A DNA stretch of 21,911 bases, taken from positions 1-21,911 of the forward strand of contig QNFD01000005.1 in the NCBI GenBank assembly GCA_003645435.1, given 5' to 3'. The notes under the pieces are model-generated. The model saw only the letters and a list, made by a program, of their open reading frames with translations. It was not told the DNA's origin and did no database searches. Positions within the stretch are counted from its first letter, which is position 1, and the number at the start of each line of letters is the position of its first letter. The position numbers and the translations under genes are program-made. Source of the stretch: Gammaproteobacteria bacterium (GTDB lineage: Bacteria; Pseudomonadota; Gammaproteobacteria; GCA-001735895). Below are positions 8,510 through 16,539 of the stretch, one piece after another.

Positions 8510-9187
8510 TTATTCTTTGTCGTTTGATTGTTCTTCGTCATTTGAGCGAGACGTTAAAACCTGATCAATCAAACCGTACTCGACCGCATCCTGCGCACTC
8601 ATGAAATTGTCTCGCTCGGTATCCCTGTCGATCACCGATTCTTTCTGGCCGGTATGCTTTGCGAGCAACTTGTTTAGACGCGCTCGTACTGCCAGGATTT
8701 CTTTTGCGTGAATCTCAAAGTCGGTGGCCTGCCCCTGGAATCCGCCCAGAGGCTGATGGATCATCACACGTGAATGCGGTAAGCCATAACGCTTACCGGC
8801 GCAACCACCGGCCAGCAAAATGGCACCCATACTCGCGGCCTGCCCGGTACACAGGGTACTCACGTCGGGTTTTATAAATTGCATCGTATCGTAGACCGCA
8901 AGCCCCGCTGAAACTGCTCCGCCCGGGCTGTTGATATAGAGGGATATGTCTTTATCGGGATTTTCCGATTCAAGATATAACAGTTGCGCGACAATCAAAT
9001 TTGCCATGTGATCTTCGATTGGGCCGACCACGAAGATCACGCGTTCTTTCAATAAGCGCGAGTAAATATCATAGGCGCGCTCACCACGGGCCGACTGTTC
9101 AACAACCATCGGTACCAGATTTGCCTGTATATCGTCCCTGCTCCGGCTGGTCGAAATTATTCCCGCCGTCATGTTAAATTCACTCAT
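8510..9187 (-). CDS. clpP: ClpP, proteolytic subunit of ClpXP and ClpAP
   Basis: A 225-residue serine peptidase. The catalytic triad is complete with correct spacing: Ser119 (GQAASMGA), His144 (MIHQPLGG) and Asp193 ([10 protein letters not shown]), equal to Ser97/His122/Asp171 of mature E. coli ClpP. The oxyanion segment SPGG is at 87-90. The N-terminal 20 or so residues are probably a propeptide, as in E. coli. The ATG at 9185-9187 has AGGAAA 4-9 nt upstream, which supports this start over later Met codons. ClpP forms a double heptameric ring that degrades proteins unfolded by ClpX or ClpA. It lies 15 bp after tig and so is probably cotranscribed with it. The last 15 residues are rich in Asn, Asp, Glu and Ser. 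Confidence 0.98.
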   Translation of the reverse strand: MSEFNMTAGIISTSRSRDDIQANLVPMVVEQSARGERAYDIYSRLLKERVIFVVGPIEDHMANLIVAQLLYLESENPDKDISLYINSPGGAVSAGLAVYDTMQFIKPDVSTLCTGQAASMGAILLAGGCAGKRYGLPHSRVMIHQPLGGFQGQATDFEIHAKEILAVRARLNKLLAKHTGQKESVIDRDTERDNFMSAQDAVEYGLIDQVLTSRSNDEEQSNDKE

Positions 9188-9202
9188 CAGGTTTCCTGTT
9201 GA

Positions 9203-10507
9203 TTAACTGGATTTATCCATCATTTCTTCGAAACTGGTTTCTTTTTCAGTTACCCTGGCCTTACTCAATATATGGCTCACAACCTGATCTTCAAGTACCA
9301 TTGCCTCGAGACTGGTTCGAGCATCCTTGTTCTGGCGATAATAATCCATCATCTGCTCGGGTTGCTCATAGGCAGCGGCCATTTCTGTCAAGGTCGATTC
9401 GAGTAAATTCTGGTCAAGCTGAATATTTTCACTCTTGATGACTTCCCCGAGTAATAATCCGGTTCGAACACGTTTACCGGCTTCTTCTTCAAACAACTGG
9501 TCAGGAATACTAGAAGCATCGAAAGAGTCCATATCCTTACCCATGCGCTCCGCGGCCTGCATTTTCAACGATCTCACTTCTTCCGTGACCAATGCCGATG
9601 GTACATTTATCTGGTTTTCTTCGAGCAAACCCGCCAGTGCTATCTGTTTCATATACAGCTTTAGTTTTTGTGCGAGTTCCTTATCCATATTGGCACGGAT
9701 ATCGGCACGAAACTTTTCCAGGTCACCGTCTTCTACGCCAAAAGACTTAGCCAGTGATTCATCAATTTCCGGCAGTATTGCCTCTGATACGCGGGTTGCA
9801 TTCAAGGAGAATTCAGCCGTTTTACCGGCGACTTCCTTACCGTGGTAGTCCTCCGGAAAATTAACTTCAACCAGCTTTTCCTCTCCCGCCAAAATACCTT
9901 TAAGGCCAGCCTCAAATTCCGCCAGCATCTGGCCGGCGCCAATTTCTACGGCCATATCTTTTCCGGCACCGCCTTCGAATAGTTCACCATCAATTCGGCC
10001 TTCAAAATCAACTAACACCTGATCACCTTTATCCGCCGCGCGGCTGACTTCACTCCACTCCTTACGTTGCTCGCGAAGTTTCTGGATCATTGTTTCCAGG
10101 TTTTCATCGTTAATTTTAACTATCGGTTTTTCAATTGTGATGCTCTCGAAATTGATTTTTTCTATCTCGGGATATATCTCGAAGGTTGCCGTATAGGACA
10201 TGTCTTCCTTACCTTCCGAGTTAACCGATTCAATATTTGGCATACCGGCCGGTCGAACGTTTTCCTGCGTAATAGCCTGGTGATATGACGACTCGATAAC
10301 ATCGCCGATCACTTCCTGGCGGACATGCCCGCCAAACTTTTGCTGTACGACTTTCAATGGCACCTTACCTGGTCGAAAGCCATCGATTTTCACAGTTTTG
10401 CGTAAATCGTTAAGCTTTTTTGCGACTGCCTGGGCCACAGTCTCAGAAGGAACCTGAACCGTCATTCGACGTTCCAGACCTTCCAGGGTTTCTATTGATA
10501 CTTGCAT
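9203..10507 (-). CDS. tig: Trigger factor, ribosome-associated chaperone and peptidyl-prolyl isomerase
   Basis: A 434-residue protein of normal length for trigger factor. The N-terminal ribosome-docking domain contains the signature GFRPGKVP at 43-50. A central FKBP-type PPIase domain (roughly 155-245) starts near KGDQVLVDFEGRIDGELFEGG, and the C-terminal helical part forms the chaperone arms. Trigger factor binds ribosomal protein L23 at the exit tunnel and shields nascent chains. The ATG at 10505-10507 has only a weak purine stretch upstream (GAGAT). tRNA-Leu ends 87 bp upstream. The gene heads the tig-clpP pair, linking folding of new chains with their degradation. Confidence 0.97.
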   Translation of the reverse strand: MQVSIETLEGLERRMTVQVPSETVAQAVAKKLNDLRKTVKIDGFRPGKVPLKVVQQKFGGHVRQEVIGDVIESSYHQAITQENVRPAGMPNIESVNSEGKEDMSYTATFEIYPEIEKINFESITIEKPIVKINDENLETMIQKLREQRKEWSEVSRAADKGDQVLVDFEGRIDGELFEGGAGKDMAVEIGAGQMLAEFEAGLKGILAGEEKLVEVNFPEDYHGKEVAGKTAEFSLNATRVSEAILPEIDESLAKSFGVEDGDLEKFRADIRANMDKELAQKLKLYMKQIALAGLLEENQINVPSALVTEEVRSLKMQAAERMGKDMDSFDASSIPDQLFEEEAGKRVRTGLLLGEVIKSENIQLDQNLLESTLTEMAAAYEQPEQMMDYYRQNKDARTSLEAMVLEDQVVSHILSKARVTEKETSFEEMMDKSS

Positions 10508-10594
10508 GTTGAAATCTCGTGATTTTCGATATAGGGGTTTTTCACCGGGTGATTGCCTGGATCATGGATTATCAACCCATACTCCCGGCCAAAA

Positions 10595-10678
10595 TGGTGC
10601 GAAAGGAGAGACTCGAACTCTCACATCAAAGATACTAGAACCTAAATCTAGCGCGTCTACCAATTCCGCCACTTTCGC
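10595..10678 (-). tRNA. tRNA-Leu (TAG)
   Basis: An 84-nt class II tRNA on the minus strand. The acceptor GCGAAAG pairs with CTTTCGC, the D-arm begins TGGCGGAATTGG as in leucine tRNAs, and the anticodon loop TTTAGGT reads TAG. It has an extended variable arm, T-loop GTTCGAGTC and an encoded CCA. It is the last tRNA before tig. Confidence 0.96.
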
Positions 10679-10702
10679 ACATAACTTGCTTTCATTGCGC
10701 TA

Positions 10703-10708
10703 ATTATA
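10703..10708 (-). promoter_or_regulatory. Possible internal -10 box for tRNA-Leu
   Basis: A perfect TATAAT on the minus strand lies 24 bp before the tRNA-Leu 5' end, similar to the placement of the tRNA-Pro promoter. It is followed by a GC-containing TAGCGC. The -35 region is poor. The 132-bp gap between tRNA-His and tRNA-Leu, which also holds two hairpins, makes a local promoter reasonable but unproven. Confidence 0.3.
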
Positions 10709-10810
10709 TTGGCTAACAAGGGATTAACCAGCATTTTTATCAGCGTCATATCATGGCTGACGCAAAACCTGCTCCGAGAACCTGATACCTGTCTCCAGGT
10801 ATTAAAAAAA

Positions 10811-10887
10811 TGGGGTGGACGATGGGGATCGAACCCACGACAACAAGAATCACAATCTTGCACTCTACCAACTGAGCTACGCCCACC
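10811..10887 (-). tRNA. tRNA-His (GTG)
   Basis: A 77-nt tRNA on the minus strand with the extra 5' G typical of tRNA-His. The acceptor GTGGGCG pairs with CGTCCAC (one G-T pair), the anticodon loop TTGTGAT reads GTG, the T-loop is GTTCGATCC, and CCA is encoded. Confidence 0.96.
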
Positions 10888-10895
10888 ATAAAAAA

Positions 10896-10972
10896 TGGCA
10901 CGCCCGGCAGGATTCGAACCTGCTACCCTCGGCTTAGAAGGCCGATGCTCTATCCAAATGAGCTACGGGCGC
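10896..10972 (-). tRNA. tRNA-Arg (TCT)
   Basis: A 77-nt tRNA on the minus strand. The acceptor GCGCCCG pairs with CGGGCGT, the anticodon loop CTTCTAA reads TCT, the T-loop is GTTCGAATC, and CCA is encoded. It reads AGA (and AGG by wobble). Its first 17 nt recur twice upstream in the tandem repeats at 11036-11198. Confidence 0.96.
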
Positions 10973-11198
10973 AGAATAACCTTATTAATCCTACCGCACG
11001 AGCGGAATACTTTATCGAGCCTCTGCTATCAATTTAAATGAGCTACGGGCGCAGTAACCTCAATAACTAATCCTACCGCACGAGCGGAAAACTTTACCGG
11101 GCCTCCTGCTATCAATTTAAATGAGCTACGGGCGCAGTAACCTTACAATTATCCTGCCGCACGAGCGGAAAACTTCACCAGGTCTCCTGCTATCAGTC
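10956..11198 (-). repeat. Three tandem units of about 80 bp carrying the 5' end of tRNA-Arg
   Basis: Units begin at 10956, 11036 and 11119 on the plus strand, giving periods of 80 and 83 bp; the third unit runs to about 11198. Each contains the 17 nt that form positions 1-17 of tRNA-Arg (minus-strand GCGCCCGTAGCTCATTT). Only the first belongs to the complete tRNA; the other two are fragments. Each also contains the hairpin CCGC-TCGT-GCGG (minus strand), at 10994-11005, 11076-11087 and 11157-11168. These two blocks are identical in all three units while the rest differs by substitutions and small indels. In the fragments the tRNA piece joins sequence containing GATAGCAGG, and the true tRNA continues GGATAGAGC. 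The shared GATAG suggests that duplication arose by slippage at short homology. Confidence 0.9.
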
Positions 11199-11279
11199 CT
11201 GGAGCTGATTTTTCAACAGTGTCGATACTAATTTACTATCCTGTTCATGGACTAAAATTTCGCACCGACCTTTAATAAC

Positions 11280-11356
11280 TGGTCGGGGTGGAGAGATTCG
11301 AACTCCCGACCCACTGCTCCCAAAGCAGTTGCGCTACCAGGCTGCGCTACACCCCG
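11280..11356 (-). tRNA. tRNA-Pro (TGG)
   Basis: A 77-nt tRNA on the minus strand. The acceptor CGGGGTG pairs with CACCCCG, the D-arm is TAGCGCAGCCTGGTAGCGC, and the anticodon loop TTTGGGA reads TGG. The T-loop is GTTCGAATC and CCA is encoded. It is the first gene of the Pro-Arg-His-Leu cluster, 27 bp after the promoter at 11383-11411. Confidence 0.97.
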
Positions 11357-11382
11357 AAATCTGCATATTAGCAAGGCGCGGA

Positions 11383-11411
11383 ATCATACGCTGATCAAAA
11401 ATAATCGTCAA
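11383..11411 (-). promoter_or_regulatory. Sigma-70 promoter of the tRNA cluster with GC-rich discriminator
   Basis: On the minus strand TTGACG (11406-11411), a 17-nt spacer and TATGAT (11383-11388) form a near-consensus promoter. The next bases, TCCGCGCC, are a GC-rich discriminator of the kind found at stable-RNA promoters under ppGpp/DksA control. Transcription would start near 11376, giving a leader of about 20 nt before tRNA-Pro. Confidence 0.78.
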
Positions 11412-11496
11412 TTGAACATTGCCAAATAAGCCAAAAATTCACGAAAGCCTGTTGATGCCCGTTTGCCGACCGAAGAGCCATATGGCCCGTGAAACT

Positions 11497-12882
11497 TCAG
11501 GATCTGCGCCAGCGTGTGCCCTCGGCACTATCTTCAATACTGATACCAGCCGCACTCAGTTCATCGCGAATCCGATCCGCCGCCTCCCAGTCCCTGTTGT
11601 TACGGGCATCAAGCCGTTGTTGAATCATCGAATCGATATGCTCGTCGGCAAGACCCGCATCTCCGCCCACCTGCGACTTCATGTATTCTTCGGGATCGGT
11701 CTGGAGCAGGCCTATAATTCCAGCAAGATACTTCAATAGACTCGCCAAAGAATTAGCTTTTCCAGGATTGTCGGCTTTTTCCCGATTAATATCACGAACC
11801 AGGTCAAACAGCACCGCAACCGCGTTGGCCGTATTGAAATCATCATTCAGAGCTGTTTCAAATCGATCCTGGTAGTTCGAATTTTCGGGCACCTCGACAA
11901 CCCGGGTATCAAGCAGGGCGCCGTAAAGTCTTTGCAGGGCGCTGCGCGCGTTATGCAACTGTTCTTCCGAGTAATTAAGCGGACTGCGATAATGACTGCC
12001 GATAATGAAATATCTGATTTCCTCGGCCTTGAAATCTTTTAATACGTCGCGTAAGACAAAAAAATTGCCTAACGATTTCGACATTTTCTCCTCATTCACC
12101 CGGACAAAACCATTGTGCATCCAGTAATTAACGAAGGTCTCTCCGGTGCAGCTTTCACTTTGAGCGAGTTCGTTCTCGTGATGCGGAAACTGTAAATCCT
12201 GCCCTCCTCCATGGATATCAAAATGATTACCGAGCATCTGTGTCGACATTGCCGAACACTCGATATGCCAGCCTGGTCTACCATCGCCAAAAGGTGATGG
12301 CCAGCTCGGTTCACCCGGTTTGGCCGACTTCCATAAAACAAAATCCAGCGGGGCTTTTTTAGCCGGATTCACATCAACTCGCTCGCCGGCGCGCAATTCA
12401 TCCAATTTTTTGCCGGAAAGCCGGCCATAGGAATCGAAGGCCGCGACCGAAAAATAAACATCCTGATTTTCCGCCTGGTAGGCGTAATCCTTTTCCAGCA
12501 AGACATTGATCATGTTAATAATCGAATCGATATGGTCGGTTGCTTTGGGTTCGTGGTCGGGCCGCAGAACTCCCAGGGCATCCGCATCTTCACGCATTGC
12601 CTCAATAAACCGATGTGTCAGTACGCTATAGTCTTCCCCGTTCTCATTGGCACGATTTATTATCTTGTCGTCGATATCGGTAATATTGCGCACATACTCG
12701 ACCTCGTAGCCGAGATGCCGGAGAAATCGGTAAACCACATCAAAGACTACGAGTACCCGCGCATGGCCAATATGGCAATAGTCGTAAACCGTCATTCCGC
12801 ACACATACATCCGTACCTGGCCCGGCACGATTGGAGTAAAGAGTTCCTTGCGCCTGGTTAAACTATTGTAAATAGTGAGCAT
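11497..12882 (-). CDS. cysS: Cysteinyl-tRNA synthetase
   Basis: A 461-residue class I synthetase that charges tRNA-Cys. I place the start at the ATG at 12880-12882, so the protein opens [18 protein letters not shown] like E. coli CysS. A longer in-frame start at 12972 would add 30 residues without family similarity. Zinc and cysteine recognition residues are visible: Cys28 (MYVCGMT), Cys in HIECSAM, and His residues in FPHHENE. The class I signatures are HIGH at 37-40 and KMSKS in [10 protein letters not shown]. The C-terminal anticodon-binding region ends [10 protein letters not shown]. The gene runs away from the divergent cyclophilin gene and towards the tRNA cluster, whose promoter begins 86 bp downstream. 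No clear terminator separates them. Confidence 0.97.
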   Translation of the reverse strand: MLTIYNSLTRRKELFTPIVPGQVRMYVCGMTVYDYCHIGHARVLVVFDVVYRFLRHLGYEVEYVRNITDIDDKIINRANENGEDYSVLTHRFIEAMREDADALGVLRPDHEPKATDHIDSIINMINVLLEKDYAYQAENQDVYFSVAAFDSYGRLSGKKLDELRAGERVDVNPAKKAPLDFVLWKSAKPGEPSWPSPFGDGRPGWHIECSAMSTQMLGNHFDIHGGGQDLQFPHHENELAQSESCTGETFVNYWMHNGFVRVNEEKMSKSLGNFFVLRDVLKDFKAEEIRYFIIGSHYRSPLNYSEEQLHNARSALQRLYGALLDTRVVEVPENSNYQDRFETALNDDFNTANAVAVLFDLVRDINREKADNPGKANSLASLLKYLAGIIGLLQTDPEEYMKSQVGGDAGLADEHIDSMIQQRLDARNNRDWEAADRIRDELSAAGISIEDSAEGTRWRRS

Positions 12883-12960
12883 TCTGGTAATTCTCGCCTT
12901 GCTGTATACAAATATAAGATAGTTGACAACATCATAGTGTCGTAACTGCCGACATGGCCG

Positions 12961-12989
12961 ATCATAAATCAAACACGGTAGAGTGTAAG
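12961..12989 (-). promoter_or_regulatory. Possible cysS promoter
   Basis: On the minus strand CTTACA (12984-12989), a 17-nt spacer and TATGAT (12961-12966) match the sigma-70 pattern moderately. The leader to the cysS ATG would be about 70 nt. A TTGTCA-15-TATACA pair nearer the gene is an alternative. Confidence 0.3.
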
Positions 12990-13120
12990 ATATCGAAACG
13001 AACTGTGAAACCGTAAATTATGCCAGAAGCAAAACTGCCTTTTATCAACATTGCTACTGGCCTTCCATCTGTTGAGACAAAACAGTAGAATCCGCGTATC
13101 TGTTAACTACCGGATTACCG

Positions 13121-13729
13121 ATGAAAAATACGTTACTTCCATTAGCGGTCGTACTTATTGCGATTCTATCTCTGGTTTCATTCTCTACAATTAAAGGTGC
13201 CCAGCCCATGAACGACGAATCCGCGAATAACCCACAAGTGCTATTAGAAACGACAATGGGTAACATCACTATTGAACTGGATTTGAAAAACGCACCCGAT
13301 ACCGGTGCCAATTTTCTCGCCTATGTCGATGACGGCTACTTCGTCGACACTATATTTCATCGCGTGATACCCAACTTCATGGTTCAGGGTGGCGGTATTA
13401 CCTCAGACATGGGAGATAAACCAAGCAAGCGGGCGCCTATTAAAAACGAAGCCAACAATGGTTTGAAAAATGAGCGCGGCACCCTCGCGATGGCGCGTAC
13501 CGGTGACCCTCATTCGGCCACTTCCCAGTTTTTCATCAATCACAATGACAATGGATTTCTCGATTTCAGCAGTGAATCAGCACAGGGCTGGGGTTACGCG
13601 GTGTTCGGCAAGGTTGTCGATGGCATGGACGTAGTAGATGAAATTGCCCGGGTACAAACAGGCAACAGTGGGGGGCATCAGGATGTCCCGCTAGAAACCA
13701 TTACCATCACCGGAGCCAGTCGCCTCTGA
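13121..13729 (+). CDS. Cyclophilin-type peptidyl-prolyl cis-trans isomerase with N-terminal hydrophobic segment, probably periplasmic
   Basis: A 202-residue protein. Residues about 5-22 ([18 protein letters not shown]) form a signal peptide or membrane anchor after a single Lys. The cyclophilin domain runs from about residue 40 to the end, with [14 protein letters not shown] (catalytic Arg in FHRVI), [16 protein letters not shown] and SATSQFFIN all conserved. This resembles E. coli PpiA, the exported form. In the cysS-ppiB-lpxH neighbourhood of gammaproteobacteria, however, the cyclophilin is usually cytoplasmic PpiB. No clean AXA cleavage site is seen (STIKGAQ), so it may stay membrane-tethered. 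An internal ATG at 13208 with AAAGG upstream would give a cytoplasmic form. It lies 11 bp before lpxH, so the two form an operon. Confidence 0.9.
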   Translation: MKNTLLPLAVVLIAILSLVSFSTIKGAQPMNDESANNPQVLLETTMGNITIELDLKNAPDTGANFLAYVDDGYFVDTIFHRVIPNFMVQGGGITSDMGDKPSKRAPIKNEANNGLKNERGTLAMARTGDPHSATSQFFINHNDNGFLDFSSESAQGWGYAVFGKVVDGMDVVDEIARVQTGNSGGHQDVPLETITITGASRL

Positions 13730-13740
13730 GCAGATCCTGA

Positions 13741-14484
13741 ATGACTGATGAGTATTTGTTTATTTCGGACTGTCATCTGGACAGGTCGAGGCCTGACATA
13801 TCGGAGCATCTGGCTGATTTTTTAGTTAACCGGGCATCAAGCGCCCGGTTTTTATACATCCTCGGCGACCTGTTTGAGGTTTGGCTGGGTGATGACGATC
13901 CGGCTACGGATCTTAGCGGCATTATTGCCGGCTTGAAAAAACTGTCGATAACTACGAGTATATTTTTTCTCGCTGGAAATCGTGATTTTCTCGTCGGTGA
14001 TCGTATCGCAGAAAGGGCTGGATTTAAAATTTTGACCGAACCCGTTAGTTTGAGCCTGGGCGGTCAGCGCGTCATCTTACTGCACGGCGATATTCTCTGT
14101 AGCGATGATCATGATTACCAGGCTTTCCGCCTGCAGGTGAGGAGCCCTGACTGGCAATCTGATTTTTTGCAAAAACCCCTGGCAAAACGTCAGCAAATTG
14201 CGACAGGCCTGCGGGCCGATAGCAAGGCCGCGATGTATGATAAATCCCTTGAAATCATGGACGTGAATCGAGAAACAGTAGATTCATATTTCCAGCAACA
14301 TGGCGCCGAGATAATCATTCACGGCCATACTCACAGGCCGGGGGTCCATCGATACACTGAATCAGCTACCCGCTATGTGCTTGGTGACTGGAATCCACGA
14401 CCGAGCTATCTTAGCTGGTCTGAAAGCTCCGGATTCAATTTGCACGATGAAAGAGTCACGCCTGGTAACCCGCATGTTGCGTGA
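13741..14484 (+). CDS. lpxH: UDP-2,3-diacylglucosamine diphosphatase LpxH
   Basis: A 247-residue calcineurin-like phosphoesterase. It converts UDP-2,3-diacylglucosamine to lipid X and UMP at the cytoplasmic side of the inner membrane, the fourth step of lipid A synthesis. The metal-binding set is complete: Asp10 and His12 (SDCHLD), Asp43 (GDLFEVW), Asn80 (GNRDF), His115 (LHGD), and His196 and His198 (HGHTHRP). Spacing and length match E. coli LpxH. It starts 11 bp after the cyclophilin stop, so translation is probably coupled loosely. It is convergent with the DUF455 gene, with 12 bp between the stops. Its presence shows a Gram-negative envelope with lipid A made by the LpxH route. Confidence 0.96.
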   Translation: MTDEYLFISDCHLDRSRPDISEHLADFLVNRASSARFLYILGDLFEVWLGDDDPATDLSGIIAGLKKLSITTSIFFLAGNRDFLVGDRIAERAGFKILTEPVSLSLGGQRVILLHGDILCSDDHDYQAFRLQVRSPDWQSDFLQKPLAKRQQIATGLRADSKAAMYDKSLEIMDVNRETVDSYFQQHGAEIIIHGHTHRPGVHRYTESATRYVLGDWNPRPSYLSWSESSGFNLHDERVTPGNPHVA

Positions 14485-14496
14485 AGACTACCCGGA

Positions 14497-15294
14497 TCAA
14501 CCCAGTTCCATCGCCTTCAACTCGTCAGCTTCGAAACCGGCTTCCAGTCTTGCCGGCCAGTTAAAAGGCCCGCGTAATTTCCCTTTTAAATAGTGGTCGA
14601 CGAGCTCACGAAAAGTATCGATAGCATCAAGCTGGCGCTGCTTACACAAATATCGATACCAGTAGTTGCCAATACGCACATGCCCTACTTCGTCGCCATA
14701 AATTACCTGCAGGATTTCTACCGCCCGATGGTCACCTATATTTGAAAACCGCGTTATCATTCCCGGCGTGACGTCGAGACCACGAGCTTCCATCACCCGC
14801 GGCACCAGGGCCATTCGATGTAACACGTCTTCGCGGGTTTTACATACCATCTGCCAGAGACCGTTATGGGCATCCAGTTCCCCGTAAAATGATCCGCTAT
14901 CTCTCAGGTATTGATTCAGCAGGTTAAAATGGCGACATTCCTCGCTCGCTACGAGTAGCCAGTCCGTTACAAACTGGTCCGGCATTTGTCGAAACCGATA
15001 GGCTGCATCGAGCGCAATATTGATCGCATTAAACTCGATGTGGGCGATAGCGTGCATCAAACCAACTCGCCCCGCATCACTTGAAGTCGAACGCCGACTC
15101 AGTTTGCGCGGATCTACCAGTCGCGGTAAATCGGGCCGGCCCGGAATTTCAATCGGCTGGATTACCTGCCCTGTGCCGCGGATCAGCTTGCCATCGCACC
15201 AGCGCCGATACAGCTTATCGACAGCTTCAGATTTTTGCGATGGATTTTGCTCCAGCAAGACATCCTCGATCTGCCGATATACATCGTCTGTCAT
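14497..15294 (-). CDS. DUF455 family ferritin-like protein
   Basis: A 265-residue protein of the DUF455 (PF04305) ferritin-like family. Two ExxH pairs are visible, Glu119-His122 in SEECRH and Glu202-His205 in GDEVGH. Other candidate metal carboxylates are Glu87 (HIEFNA) and Glu169 (VMEARGLDV). This is the pattern of a four-helix-bundle di-iron or similar carboxylate protein. The MEARGLD stretch is characteristic of the family as I recall it. There is no signal peptide, so it is cytoplasmic. The biochemical activity is unknown to me. It lies 6 bp after metZ and should be cotranscribed, so it may share the SAM-responsive regulation. It is convergent with lpxH. Confidence 0.8.
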   Translation of the reverse strand: MTDDVYRQIEDVLLEQNPSQKSEAVDKLYRRWCDGKLIRGTGQVIQPIEIPGRPDLPRLVDPRKLSRRSTSSDAGRVGLMHAIAHIEFNAINIALDAAYRFRQMPDQFVTDWLLVASEECRHFNLLNQYLRDSGSFYGELDAHNGLWQMVCKTREDVLHRMALVPRVMEARGLDVTPGMITRFSNIGDHRAVEILQVIYGDEVGHVRIGNYWYRYLCKQRQLDAIDTFRELVDHYLKGKLRGPFNWPARLEAGFEADELKAMELG

Positions 15295-15300
15295 TATCGG

Positions 15301-16479
15301 TTAAGCATCCAGGGCCTGCCCCAGGTCGGCAATGATATCGTCTATCGACTCGAGGCCGACGGCTACCCTGATCAGGCCTTCACTAATCCCGGTTTGTTGT
15401 TTTTGCTCGTCGCTAAGCCGGCCGTGGGTAGTAGTCGCGGGATGCGTAATGGTAGATTTAACGTCGCCAAGATTAGCCGTAATCGACAGTATGTTAATTT
15501 TATCGATGACTCTCCAGGCCTTGTCGCGCCCGCCCCTGACCACAAATGATACTACCCCGCCGAATCCACTTTGCTGTTTTTTCGCGAGTTCGTGTTGCGG
15601 GTGTGAAGCTAATCCCGGGTGGTATACCGTCTCTACGCGCGCATGATCCGACAAATACTGAGCCAGCAGGAGCGCGTTTTCAGAATGCGCCTTCATGCGC
15701 AGAGACAGGGTTTCGAGTCCCTTCAACGCTACCCAGGCGTTAAACGGGCTCATGGTCGGGCCGGTCGAGCGGAGGACGCCAAATATTTCCTCGCCAACAA
15801 GCTTCTGCCCACCAACTACAGCACCCCCGACTATCCTGCCCTGCCCGTCCAGGTACTTGGTAGCCGAGTGAACTATCAGGTCTGCCCCGAGTTGCAGGGG
15901 TTTTTGCAGGGCCGGGGTACAAAAACAATTATCGACGACGAGCAGGCAGCCATGGCCATGAGCGAGATCTGCAAGCGCTGCAATATCGACTATTTCAGTC
16001 AATGGATTAGAGGGTGTCTCGACAAACAACAGGCGCGTGTTGGGCCGGATTGCGGCTTTCCAGGCACTTAAATCGGTTAAATCAACAAAGCTCGTCTCTA
16101 TGCCAAAACGGGGTAGATATTTGTCGAACAATACCGTCGTGGTGCCAAAGATCGAGCGCGACGAAACCAGGTGATCGCCACTACTGAGTAAGCCGATACA
16201 TATTGCCGTAATTGCCGCCATGCCGGATGCGGTGGCAACGCAGCTTTCGCCGCCTTCCAGCGCAGCAAGTCGTTTTTCAAAAATTTGTACGGTAGGATTG
16301 GTGAAGCGCGCATAAATATTGCCTGGCTCGTCACCACTAAATCGAGCCGCAGCCTGTGCCGCACTGTCAAACACAAAACTCGAAGTGGCGAAGATAGGTT
16401 CTGCATGCTCATTTTCCGCCGTACGCCGGTGGCCGGAACGCACCGCCAGCGTATCGAAATGATAGGATGTTTCTGTCAC
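15301..16479 (-). CDS. metZ: O-succinylhomoserine sulfhydrylase MetZ
   Basis: A 392-residue Cys/Met-metabolism PLP enzyme. The PLP-binding Lys208 is in HSATKYLDGQGR, Asp183 in VVDNCFCTP contacts the pyridine nitrogen, and the phosphate-binding SGMAAI segment is at about 85-90. The start codon is GTG (16477-16479) with GGGAG 7 nt upstream (16487-16491). An in-frame TAA upstream and no other start codon exclude a longer form. MetZ makes homocysteine directly from O-succinylhomoserine and sulfide. Assignment to MetZ rather than MetB rests on overall similarity and on the purF-metZ neighbourhood known from Pseudomonas. The 240-bp leader holds a promoter, a SAM-II-type aptamer and a hairpin containing the ribosome binding site. 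Confidence 0.92.
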   Translation of the reverse strand: MTETSYHFDTLAVRSGHRRTAENEHAEPIFATSSFVFDSAAQAAARFSGDEPGNIYARFTNPTVQIFEKRLAALEGGESCVATASGMAAITAICIGLLSSGDHLVSSRSIFGTTTVLFDKYLPRFGIETSFVDLTDLSAWKAAIRPNTRLLFVETPSNPLTEIVDIAALADLAHGHGCLLVVDNCFCTPALQKPLQLGADLIVHSATKYLDGQGRIVGGAVVGGQKLVGEEIFGVLRSTGPTMSPFNAWVALKGLETLSLRMKAHSENALLLAQYLSDHARVETVYHPGLASHPQHELAKKQQSGFGGVVSFVVRGGRDKAWRVIDKINILSITANLGDVKSTITHPATTTHGRLSDEQKQQTGISEGLIRVAVGLESIDDIIADLGQALDA

Positions 16480-16486
16480 GATTCTG

Positions 16487-16511
16487 CTCCCAGAAAAAGC
16501 TCGGGAGAGGG
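16487..16511 (-). promoter_or_regulatory. metZ Shine-Dalgarno hairpin and switching sequence
   Basis: On the minus strand CTCCC (16503-16507), a bulged G, then AG pair with CT and GGGAG (16487-16493) around a CTTTTT loop. This 7-bp hairpin hides the metZ Shine-Dalgarno. The overlapping CCCTCT (16506-16511) is a perfect complement of AGAGGG at 16540-16545, the 3' end of the aptamer. The two pairings share two bases, which suggests a translational switch. It is inferred from complementarity only. Confidence 0.5.
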
Positions 16512-16539
16512 ATAGGAATAAACCAGGGACTTATGACCA

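Noticed and set aside
10789..10810. ATACCTG/CAGGTAT hairpin next to an A/T run after tRNA-His as a terminator
   Set aside because: On the tRNA strand the T run comes before the stem, not after it, so the geometry is wrong for termination of this transcript.
10506..10891. Plus-strand ORFs of 60-68 codons across the tRNA-Leu and tRNA-His region
   Set aside because: They run antisense through well-formed tRNA genes and have no coding character of their own.
10956..11198. Tandem repeats considered as a CRISPR array
   Set aside because: Only three units, with most of each unit repeated instead of short repeats with unique spacers. The repeated core is the 5' part of tRNA-Arg.
12883..12972. Longer in-frame start for cysS adding 30 residues
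   Set aside because: The extra residues show no similarity to CysS, and the ATG at 12880-12882 aligns with the E. coli start. The extension also runs through the likely promoter region.
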